From an uncultured Lachnospiraceae bacterium (GTDB lineage Bacteria; Bacillota; Clostridia; Lachnospirales; Lachnospiraceae): a stretch of DNA of 30,469 nucleotides. Positions 23,642 to 30,469 of this stretch are shown here, in pieces. The stretch covers positions 1-30,469 of the forward strand of contig CAJURF010000041.1 in assembly GCA_910588825.1 (NCBI GenBank), read 5' to 3'. A program made the position numbers and the translations under genes. The notes beneath the pieces were generated by a model, which saw only the letters and a program-made list of their open reading frames with translations, was not told where the DNA came from and made no database searches. Position 1 is the first letter of the stretch; every line of letters starts with the position of its first letter.

Positions 23642-24598
23642 CTACAACGCCATCAGAGCAATCAGACACAAGATGGCGGTCACAATGGCAAATACAGCCA
23701 CCACACGGGTCTCTGACCATCCGCAGAGCTCAAAATGATGGTGAATGGGCGCCATTTTAAAAATCCGTTTTCCATGGGTAAGTTTAAAATAAGTCACCTG
23801 CATCATGACAGAAACCACCTCCAGCAGATAAATAAATCCCACCAGAATGATAAACAAGGGCATCTGCATCATGTAAGCGGTACCCGCCACAAATCCCCCC
23901 AGGGCCAGAGAGCCCGTATCCCCCATAAACACCTGCGCAGGGAATACGTTGAACAGCAGAAATCCCATCAGTCCGCCCACAACCGCACAGGTGATGGGTT
24001 CCACACCGCTGTTTAGACCGATGGAGACTACGGTAAAGAACACGGCCACCATAATGGTCACGCTGGAGGCCAGACCATCCAGGCCGTCTGTAAAGTTCAC
24101 TCCGTTTACAATACCGATCACGGCCACAAACAAAAGGGGAATGGACAGCCAGCTGATATCCCAGTAATGACCGCTCCAGAACGGGATTTTCATAGTCAGC
24201 GGCACATCAGTATAGTTCACCAGATAGAACGCGAAAACCGCCGTCACCAGAATCTGCAGGAGAAATTTCTGCCAGGCCAGCAGCCCGTCTGAACGCTTAA
24301 GAACCACTTTTAGATAATCATCCAGAAAACCGATGAGCCCAAATCCCAGCGTTAAAAACAATATGGGCGTAATCTTGGGATAATCCCGGATGTAAAACAG
24401 GGATGTGATAACCACAGCCAGCAGGAAAATAATCCCGCCCATGGTGGGGGTTCCTGCCTTTTTTAAATGGGAGGCAACCCCCTCTGCCCGTTCCGTCTGC
24501 CCCATTTTCAACCTGCGCAGAAATGGGATGACAACCGGTCCCAGTGCCACACTGATGGCAAACGCAATCAACACGGGAATCGTTACTTGAAAATTCAT
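23642..24598 (-). CDS. mraY: Phospho-N-acetylmuramoyl-pentapeptide transferase MraY
   Basis: MraY makes lipid I by transferring phospho-MurNAc-pentapeptide to undecaprenyl phosphate in the membrane. The 318-residue protein has about ten membrane helices. It also has the catalytic Asp pair in FLDDYLK (residues 91-97), NFTDGLDGLA (169-178), MGDTGS (225-230) and the PIHHHFE loop near the end. The open frame extends upstream to 24673, but the ATG at 24598 has AGAGG 6 nt upstream and gives the family N terminus. The lipid II synthase murG is not in the window. Confidence 0.97.
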   Translation of the reverse strand: MNFQVTIPVLIAFAISVALGPVVIPFLRRLKMGQTERAEGVASHLKKAGTPTMGGIIFLLAVVITSLFYIRDYPKITPILFLTLGFGLIGFLDDYLKVVLKRSDGLLAWQKFLLQILVTAVFAFYLVNYTDVPLTMKIPFWSGHYWDISWLSIPLLFVAVIGIVNGVNFTDGLDGLASSVTIMVAVFFTVVSIGLNSGVEPITCAVVGGLMGFLLFNVFPAQVFMGDTGSLALGGFVAGTAYMMQMPLFIILVGFIYLLEVVSVMMQVTYFKLTHGKRIFKMAPIHHHFELCGWSETRVVAVFAIVTAILCLIALMAL

Positions 24599-24669
24599 AG
24601 AACACCTCTTATATTCTTTCGTTAGGAACTTTGGATCGTGTTTAAGTATAATTCTTTTTTCTTTATTTA

Positions 24670-26400
24670 TCAACCACTTTTCGAAATGCCCAGATACGGC
24701 AGAACATTCTCAAAAATACCGCGGATCACTGGAGCTGCTATGGTTCCCCCATAATAAATCCCCTGGGGGTTATTGATAATACACAGGCCCAGTATCTCCG
24801 GCTCCTCCGCAGGAGCAAATCCCACAAAAGACGAAATGTACCGATGGGCACTTCTGGGCAGTGTCTGGGATGTGGCCGTTTTCCCGCCTATGGTATAACC
24901 TTCAATATAAGCATTTTTCCCGGAGCCCTGTGATACCACGCTTTCCAGGACTCCCCGCAGAGTCCGGGATGTCTCCTCTGAAATGATGCCGTCTTTTGTT
25001 TCATATTCCAGTTTTTTTACATACGTGCCATCCTCACTCTGTATGCTCACCCCGAAATGGGGAGTCACCCTTCTGCCCCCATTAACCAGAGAGCTGACAG
25101 TGGCAGCCAGCTGAATGGGCGTAATCTGAAAAGACTGTCCGAAAGAAACCGTAGCCAGCTCCACCAGCCCCATGTTTTTTGGATTATGCATAATGGTGGA
25201 GGCTTCTCCTGGCAGGTCAATGCCCGTCTTCTCCAGCAGGCCGAACTGTTTAAAATATTTATAGAAATTATCCACTCCCAGCCGCTGTCCCACATCAATG
25301 AACACCGGATTGCAGGAATTCTGCGCCCCCTGCACAAAGGTCTCAGACCCGTGACCAGTCCTTTTGTGACAGTGAATTCTCCGGTCCTCCACCACCCGGT
25401 AGCCTGGACAGGAGAAGGTGTCGGTAAGCTTTACCACACCTTCTTCCAGCCCTGCGGACGCTGTGATGATCTTGAAAGTGGACCCCGGCTCATAGGTGTC
25501 GTTGAGACAGGGATTGCGCCACATGCGGTTTAAAAGCTCCTGCTTTTCTTCCTGGGAAATCTGATTGCTGCTCACCGTGTAATTCAGAGTAAACGGGTCA
25601 TTCAAATCAAATTCCGGCACGTTAACCATGGCCAGAATCTCTCCGTTTTGAGGGTTCATCATCAGAATGGACACGCTGTCCGCCTGTTTTTCCTCCAGAA
25701 CTTTAAGAGCCGCCTGCTGGGCATACAGCTGGATATTGGTATCCAGGCTGATCTGAAGGTTATATCCGGGAACCGGGTCGATCCTGTTTTCTCCCACCTC
25801 ATCCAGCTCGATTCCTCTGGCATCTGTGGCCGTCAGAATCTGACCGGGTATCCCTTTCAGGTACTTCTCATATTTCACCTCCAATCCGATAATTCCCTGG
25901 TTATCCCCTCCGGTAAAACCTAAAACTCTGGAAGCCAGGGAACCTTTGGGATAATATCTACGGAAATCTTCATCCACCTTTACCCCGTCCATGCCGCAGC
26001 CCCGGATACGGTCCCCTGTCTCCTTTTTCACGTTGGCCTGGATTCTCTCTATGGAAGACACCTTCTCTACCCGTTTTCGGACTTTATCTTCCGGAAGCTC
26101 CAGCTCCCTGGACAGCATGGCAATCACCCCTTCCGGGTCTGTGATTTGGTTATGTATAACAGAAATGGTGCATACTGTTTTATTTGCCGCCAGGACCACC
26201 CCGCTGGCATCAATAATTTTTCCTCTGGCAGCCTTAATATCCCGCTCCCGTTCATGAAGCTGCTGGGCTTTCTCAGAATAATAATCAGACTGTACCACCA
26301 TCAGCCATACCAGCCGGACAGTCAGCCCCAGCAGCATGGCTGCACAGCAGAGAAATACAACAAATACTTTTTTCTTATGAAATGTCTTATTTTTTTTCAT
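24670..26400 (-). CDS. spoVD: SpoVD-like class B penicillin-binding protein
   Basis: This 576-residue transpeptidase has a membrane anchor (about residues 11-36), a dimerisation domain, and a penicillin-binding domain. The active Ser307 is in STFK and the SxN motif is S362-C-N364. The third motif, at residues 507-509, is KTA where KTG is the rule. Cys344 and Cys363 are 19 residues apart, the spacing I recall for the redox-controlled pair of Bacillus SpoVD, which suggests a cortex role. There are no PASTA domains. The ATG at 26400 has no clear ribosome site, and a hairpin lies in the 115-nt gap before it, so expression is probably adjusted separately from the upstream PBP. A vegetative role remains possible. 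Confidence 0.85.
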   Translation of the reverse strand: MKKNKTFHKKKVFVVFLCCAAMLLGLTVRLVWLMVVQSDYYSEKAQQLHERERDIKAARGKIIDASGVVLAANKTVCTISVIHNQITDPEGVIAMLSRELELPEDKVRKRVEKVSSIERIQANVKKETGDRIRGCGMDGVKVDEDFRRYYPKGSLASRVLGFTGGDNQGIIGLEVKYEKYLKGIPGQILTATDARGIELDEVGENRIDPVPGYNLQISLDTNIQLYAQQAALKVLEEKQADSVSILMMNPQNGEILAMVNVPEFDLNDPFTLNYTVSSNQISQEEKQELLNRMWRNPCLNDTYEPGSTFKIITASAGLEEGVVKLTDTFSCPGYRVVEDRRIHCHKRTGHGSETFVQGAQNSCNPVFIDVGQRLGVDNFYKYFKQFGLLEKTGIDLPGEASTIMHNPKNMGLVELATVSFGQSFQITPIQLAATVSSLVNGGRRVTPHFGVSIQSEDGTYVKKLEYETKDGIISEETSRTLRGVLESVVSQGSGKNAYIEGYTIGGKTATSQTLPRSAHRYISSFVGFAPAEEPEILGLCIINNPQGIYYGGTIAAPVIRGIFENVLPYLGISKSG

Positions 26401-26463
26401 AAAACGCCGTCTGTCTCATTTCACTTCTCTAATAATCTATTCGGCGTTTCCCAAAAAATACCA

Positions 26464-26495
26464 TAAGGCGGTATAACTTCCGTTATATCGCCTTA
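26464..26495 (-). terminator. Hairpin between the two PBP genes, possible weak terminator or attenuator
   Basis: On either strand the sequence folds into a 14-bp stem (26464-26477 with 26482-26495) with one mismatch and a 4-nt loop. On the minus strand it is followed 5-6 nt later by a run of six T. It lies 20 nt after the stop of the FtsI-type gene. The gap before the T run makes termination likely to be partial, allowing read-through into the SpoVD-like gene. Confidence 0.55.
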
Positions 26496-26515
26496 ATTAT
26501 GAATCTATCAGCGTT

Positions 26516-28600
26516 TTAAAATCCGGCATCTTCATTGGTAATACCGTCGCTTTGCACATCATTATTCAAGTCCAGTTCTTCATTGGATTCCGGCGGCTGG
26601 GGGATATTATTTCCCATAGCCGGCTGTTCCTCAGGGCCTCCCTGGGCCTCCTCAGAGCCTCCGATTTGGGTATTTCCCAATCCGCCGGACAGCTGCCCTG
26701 TCTCCTCCAGATAGCTGGAAAATCCTGACCACAAGGTTGTGGTAGGAATCACACCGTCTTCTGTCTCATCCGGCTCAATATTCAGATATGGCAGTGCCTC
26801 CGACAAAATTCCCTGAACAATGTACTGGGCCAGTTTACTGCTCTCCTGATTTTCTGTATGCGCCTCGTCGATGACCACATACACTACAATCTGCGGGTCT
26901 TCCACAGGGGCAAACGCGATAAAAGATACCAGGTAATTTCCCTGATCCCGTGGAAACTTCTCCGCTGTCCCTGATTTTCCCCCGGAGCTGTAGCCCTGTA
27001 CCTTGGAATATTTTCCGGTTCCTTCTTCCACTGCAGTGCGCATATGCTCCCGGACACTGGCCGAAATATCTGCCGAGACAGTCTGGCGCATCAAAACAGG
27101 GGTAAATTCTTTGGCCACTGTCCCATCGCTGTCCAAAATCTTGCTCACCAGATGGGGCTGATAATAATATCCCCCATTGATCACAGAACTGATGGCAGAG
27201 ATTTCCTGAATCATGGTCATCATAAATCCCTGGCCGAAAGAGTCTGTGGCCAGCTCCACAGAGCCCAGGCTGTCTTTTGTATGAAGCACCCCTGCACTCT
27301 CTCCCGGAAGGTCAATCCCTGTCCTGCTGCCGAAATTCATCATGCTCTGGGATTCCAGAAATTTCTCGCCGCCCATCATGGCGCCGATCTGCATCATGGC
27401 GTCATTACAGGAATTGGCGGTCACCTGGGCCAGGGTTTGATCACCGTGAAAGCCGTTGCACCTGATATACTCGTCATCATTTTCCCCATAGCTCCAGCCG
27501 CCGTCACAGTTAAACATGGTATCTTTCTGGATAATCCCGCTCTCCAGGGCGGACGCTATCACCAGCGGTTTCACTGTGGAGCCGGGTTCAAATGCCTCTG
27601 TCACACAGAAATTCTGCCACATTTCATTTAGATTCATTACTGTGTCTTCATCTGACATCTGTTCTATTTCCTGCTGGGTAAATTTGCTGGACAAGTCCCT
27701 GGGATTATTCAGGTCATAAAAATCTTTCGTCCCCATTGCCAGCACTTCCCCATTGTCAGGGTCCATGACAATAGCGCCCAGTTCTTCTGAACCCATGGCA
27801 TGTATAAAGGCCTGAAGGTATTTCTCTACAATCTGCTGAATCCCTATATCCAATGTGGTCTTGATGGTCTTTCCGTCTGTGGGCTGGATAATATTCTGCT
27901 CTACGGTGGAATCACTGCTGAAATAGCCATACTGCCGGCCGTCCACTCCATTTAAGACAGAATCATAATACCCTTCCAGCCCCCAGTCTGCATGGTCGCC
28001 GTCTGTAAACCCAATGGTATCGCAGGCCAGCGTATTCATAGGATAATTTCTCTTATATCTCTCCTCAAACCAGATTCCCGCAATGTTGCTGCGCCTTTCG
28101 ATTTCCTCTTCTGAAAGCCCGCTGTCCGGCCCCACGTCTGTGTAATCTTCAAAAGCCTTCTTCGTATCCATATCCAGATCCCTCATCAAGATACAATACT
28201 GGCTTTCCCGGGTGTCTTCCTCGCTTAAAACACCACGCACTTCTTCCTCATCCGCCCCCAGCAGCCCCGTCAAAGCCTGCACAGTAGGTTCCAGATACCG
28301 CTCCTGATCAGAATTCACAGCTTTGCAGTCCAAAATCACGTTATAGACCTTATTGCTGGCTGCCAGAAGAGTCCCGTTCCTGTCCAGAATATCCCCCCGT
28401 TTAAAAGGCAGAACCCGGCTGTCATACTGCTGCTGTGCCTGAGTGAGCACCTGCTTTTTATATTTTTCCCCGCTCACTGCATTGATATAGGTAATGCGGG
28501 TGAGTAAAACAAAAAAAACAGCCAGAACTGCTGCGAAAAGCCCCACCAGCTTCCGCCGCATTTTAATATCCAGTTTTTTAATGGTTTTTCTTTTTTTCAT
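26516..28600 (-). CDS. ftsI: FtsI/PBP2B-type class B penicillin-binding protein
   Basis: This is the septal D,D-transpeptidase partner of FtsW. The 694-residue protein has a very basic cytoplasmic tail and one membrane helix (about residues 17-36). A pedestal domain and the transpeptidase domain follow. Active-site motifs are STVK with Ser341, S397-C-N399 and KSG at 542-544. After the domain comes an unusual acidic tail of about 80 residues, rich in Glu, Gly, Asn and Pro, in place of PASTA domains. The frame begins at a GTG at 28609, 1 nt after the ftsL stop. I prefer the ATG at 28600, which follows GAGTGAG; the difference is three residues. The gene is translated in tandem with ftsL. Confidence 0.94.
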   Translation of the reverse strand: MKKRKTIKKLDIKMRRKLVGLFAAVLAVFFVLLTRITYINAVSGEKYKKQVLTQAQQQYDSRVLPFKRGDILDRNGTLLAASNKVYNVILDCKAVNSDQERYLEPTVQALTGLLGADEEEVRGVLSEEDTRESQYCILMRDLDMDTKKAFEDYTDVGPDSGLSEEEIERRSNIAGIWFEERYKRNYPMNTLACDTIGFTDGDHADWGLEGYYDSVLNGVDGRQYGYFSSDSTVEQNIIQPTDGKTIKTTLDIGIQQIVEKYLQAFIHAMGSEELGAIVMDPDNGEVLAMGTKDFYDLNNPRDLSSKFTQQEIEQMSDEDTVMNLNEMWQNFCVTEAFEPGSTVKPLVIASALESGIIQKDTMFNCDGGWSYGENDDEYIRCNGFHGDQTLAQVTANSCNDAMMQIGAMMGGEKFLESQSMMNFGSRTGIDLPGESAGVLHTKDSLGSVELATDSFGQGFMMTMIQEISAISSVINGGYYYQPHLVSKILDSDGTVAKEFTPVLMRQTVSADISASVREHMRTAVEEGTGKYSKVQGYSSGGKSGTAEKFPRDQGNYLVSFIAFAPVEDPQIVVYVVIDEAHTENQESSKLAQYIVQGILSEALPYLNIEPDETEDGVIPTTTLWSGFSSYLEETGQLSGGLGNTQIGGSEEAQGGPEEQPAMGNNIPQPPESNEELDLNNDVQSDGITNEDAGF

Positions 28601-28609
28601 ATAAAGCAC

Positions 28610-29110
28610 TCACTCTTTTGCATCCGGCACATCCTGATACTGCCTGACATAGCTTCCTTTTTCTATCTGATACGTAAAAATCTGGTTTTCCGACGGATAT
28701 TTCATGCCCAGCTGCCCCATGGCAGCCTGCTTCACCTGATTCAGATCCACAGAAGAACTGATCTGGCTTTCATAGGCATCATTGTCTGTTTTGAGCTGAT
28801 TATACGTACTCTCCAATTCAGCGGTTTTCTGAATGCTTCTGGTAATCTGTGACTTCAACTGCAGAAACTGCACACAGGTAATCAGAACAGCCACAGAAAC
28901 CACTGCCAGGAATAAAACAAAGACCACGCTCATACTCTGGGCACGTTCTCTGTTCTTCCTGGCCGTACGGCTGATTGTTTTTCTGTGCTGCTGTCTTTCT
29001 TCCTTTGGAAGTGCCTGTACCCTTCTCACGGTATTTCCATCCACATATGTGCCCCTGGGCCCGTAAGATGTTCTTCGGTTGTAAGATCCGTTTTGTCTTG
29101 TACTGGCCAT
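28610..29110 (-). CDS. ftsL: Cell division protein FtsL-like
   Basis: FtsL forms the FtsQ/DivIC/FtsL bridge that activates the septal synthase. The 166-residue protein has a long basic cytoplasmic N terminus (residues 1-60), longer than in Bacillus FtsL. A membrane helix (about 62-83) and a periplasm-facing coiled coil (about 86-125) follow, and it ends in an unstructured tail. The sequence of this family is poorly conserved, so the call rests on architecture and on its place between rsmH and the PBP. The open frame reaches 29176, but the ATG at 29110 has GGGAGG 4 nt upstream and avoids overlap with rsmH. Confidence 0.85.
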   Translation of the reverse strand: MASTRQNGSYNRRTSYGPRGTYVDGNTVRRVQALPKEERQQHRKTISRTARKNRERAQSMSVVFVLFLAVVSVAVLITCVQFLQLKSQITRSIQKTAELESTYNQLKTDNDAYESQISSSVDLNQVKQAAMGQLGMKYPSENQIFTYQIEKGSYVRQYQDVPDAKE

Positions 29111-29147
29111 AGTTCCTCCCATCTGCACAGTGCTGCTGTACCAGATT

Positions 29148-30098
29148 CTAGTCCACCTCACAGACTGCACGTTCAAATATCCTCAGCTTCGCACTTTTTG
29201 ACCTTCGATTCTCCTCCTTCTCCTCCTGGCTGGGCAGTATAGGTTTCCTGGTAACCACCCTTCCCAGGGATTTCCTGCCGCAGATACAAACAGGAAAATC
29301 CCTGGGGCATATACAGGGATTCTCACATTTTCTAAATATATTTTTTACAATTCGATCCTCCAGAGAGTGAAAGGTGATGACACAGATCCTCCCCCCTGGA
29401 TTTAACAATCCAATCATATCTTCCAGTGAATCCTCAAGCACCTTCAGCTCCTGATTCAATTCAATTCTCAGAGCCTGAAAAGTCCTTTTTGCCGGGTGTC
29501 CCGGCGCCATACGAAACTTCTTGGGTACAGCCTCCTTTATGATTTCCACCAACTCCCCGGTGGTCTCAATTGGCTTGTCCTTTCTCACCCGGACAATCTG
29601 CCTGGCAATGTTTCTGGCAGACTTGTCCTCACCGTAGTCCCGTATCACTTTGCACAATTCTTGTTCACTGTATTCATTTATAATATCTTTGGCAGTCCTC
29701 TCCATCCTCTGGTCCATCCGCATATCCAGCGGAGCATCCTGCTGATAGGTAAATCCTCTGTCAGCAGTATCCAGCTGATAAGAGGACACTCCCAAATCCA
29801 ATAATATTCCATCAACTTTTGTAATTCCAAGTTCCTTTAGTTTCTGTACCATGTAACAATAATTGCTGCGAACGATGGTAATATTCCCCTTATATCTCTC
29901 CAATCGCCTGGTTGCAGCAATTATTGCGTCCTGGTCTTGATCTATACCAATAAATCTCCCCTTGGCAGAAAGTTTTTCGCACACCTTTTTTGCGTGCCCG
30001 GCGCCTCCCAGTGTTCCGTCAACGTAAATGCCCTCCGGTCCCACCCGCAGTCCATTTATCGTTTCCTCCAGTAATACTGATTTATGCACAAAGTTCAT
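29148..30098 (-). CDS. rsmH: 16S rRNA (cytosine-1402-N4)-methyltransferase RsmH
   Basis: RsmH (MraW) N4-methylates C1402 of 16S rRNA, the same base that RsmI modifies at the ribose. The 316-residue protein has the SAM-binding motif DGTLGGAGH (residues 27-35), the LDLGVSSYQLD loop, the large helical insert, and the C-terminal FHSLEDRIVK. Cys-rich ENPCICPRDFPVCICG lies near the end, as is common in Clostridia. The ATG at 30098 has GAGGAG 6 nt upstream. It is 30 nt after mraZ. Confidence 0.98.
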   Translation of the reverse strand: MNFVHKSVLLEETINGLRVGPEGIYVDGTLGGAGHAKKVCEKLSAKGRFIGIDQDQDAIIAATRRLERYKGNITIVRSNYCYMVQKLKELGITKVDGILLDLGVSSYQLDTADRGFTYQQDAPLDMRMDQRMERTAKDIINEYSEQELCKVIRDYGEDKSARNIARQIVRVRKDKPIETTGELVEIIKEAVPKKFRMAPGHPAKRTFQALRIELNQELKVLEDSLEDMIGLLNPGGRICVITFHSLEDRIVKNIFRKCENPCICPRDFPVCICGRKSLGRVVTRKPILPSQEEKEENRRSKSAKLRIFERAVCEVD

Positions 30099-30128
30099 GT
30101 TAATCTCCTCGCTGTCCGCGTTTGATGA

Positions 30129-30469
30129 TCAGATTACAATGCCCATTTCCTGCATTTCTTCCGCAATGCTGTCCATATCATCATAATTACTGTTTTCAAT
30201 CCATTTTTCTTTGCTCCATACTTCAATACGGGTAATATTCCCCGTGAGCACCACGTCTTTCTCCAGACCAGCAAACTCCCGCAGCGTTGCCGGTACGAGA
30301 ATTCTCCCCTGCTTGTCCAGTTCACACATCGTAGCTCCGGCTACAAAGAATCTTGAGAAGGCTCTGGCGCTTTTATTTGTAAGTGGCAGCGCCTTCAGCT
30401 TTTCTTCAAAGGCTTTCCATTCGTCCATGGGATAAATTGATAAACAGCCGTCCAATCCTTTGGTCAACA
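30129..30469 (-). CDS. mraZ: Transcriptional regulator MraZ (N terminus cut by window edge)
   Basis: MraZ is a SpoVT-AbrB-like DNA-binding protein that represses or tunes the dcw cluster by binding repeats in front of itself. The frame is open to the last base, and about 113 residues are visible of the usual 140-145, so roughly 30 N-terminal residues, including the first AbrB half, are missing. The visible part begins with the V/LTKGLDGCLSIYP segment and includes the second half, CELDKQGRILVPATLREFAGLEKD. The promoter and MraZ operator repeats lie outside the window. Confidence 0.95.
   Translation of the reverse strand, partial: LTKGLDGCLSIYPMDEWKAFEEKLKALPLTNKSARAFSRFFVAGATMCELDKQGRILVPATLREFAGLEKDVVLTGNITRIEVWSKEKWIENSNYDDMDSIAEEMQEMGIVI

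Noticed and set aside
22442..23716. 424-codon open frame on the + strand opposite murD and mraY
   Set aside because: It is antisense to two well-defined genes, has no ribosome site and gives a composition without domains. Long antisense frames arise from the codon bias of the real genes.
1..30469. CRISPR array, tRNA, rRNA, insertion sequence or prophage
   Set aside because: No regularly spaced repeats, no cloverleaf or rRNA-like stretches, and no transposase or phage proteins were seen.

Overview
The window comes from a spore-forming, low-to-mid GC Firmicute. Gene content and order fit the Lachnospiraceae (Clostridium cluster XIVa) best. The clues are a Clostridia-type division and cell-wall (dcw) cluster, the sporulation genes gpr and spoIIP, a Cys-rich DUF1540 protein, strong AGGAGG ribosome sites, and frequent TTG/GTG starts. 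Nearly everything lies on the minus strand. The exceptions are a truncated gene at the left edge and one sodium symporter in the middle.

Read in the direction of transcription (right to left), the window opens with the dcw cluster at 30469-17305: mraZ (cut by the edge), rsmH, ftsL, an FtsI-type class B PBP, a SpoVD-like class B PBP, mraY, murD, ftsW, murA, ftsQ/divIB and ftsZ. It makes lipid I precursors, polymerises and cross-links septal or spore-cortex peptidoglycan, and builds the Z ring. murC, murE, murF, murG, murB and ftsA are absent here. ftsZ has its own upstream promoter candidate and ends at a bidirectional terminator that it shares with the convergent NSS-family symporter (15889-17244, + strand).

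The symporter is divergent from a small DUF1540 Cys-rich protein, and the region between them is dense with inverted repeats. Next comes a compact four-gene nucleotide-sugar operon, gmd-fcl-manC-manA (15218-10906), behind a near-consensus promoter. It leads from fructose-6-P to GDP-mannose and GDP-L-fucose, but it has no phosphomannomutase and no glycosyltransferase nearby. A small secreted protein with two bacterial Ig-like repeats follows.

The left third holds two conserved housekeeping blocks. The first is holB-ricT-trmN6-rsmI, in the same order as near the Bacillus origin. The second is gpr-spoIIP-lepA-hemW, also a Bacillus-like order. Between them is a more AT-rich patch with an orphan 152-residue protein of unknown function, flanked by a possible gene remnant and an overlapping 43-codon reading frame. 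The window begins with the C-terminal end of a GNAT/YoaP-type protein and its terminator.

No rRNA, tRNA, CRISPR, insertion sequence or phage genes were seen. I did not find an obviously new multi-gene system. The items most worth following are small and intergenic: a 33-codon frame between murA and ftsQ, a large palindrome plus leader peptide before ftsW, the structured leader of the symporter, the orphan 152-residue gene and its flanks, and a KTG-to-KTA change in the SpoVD-like PBP.
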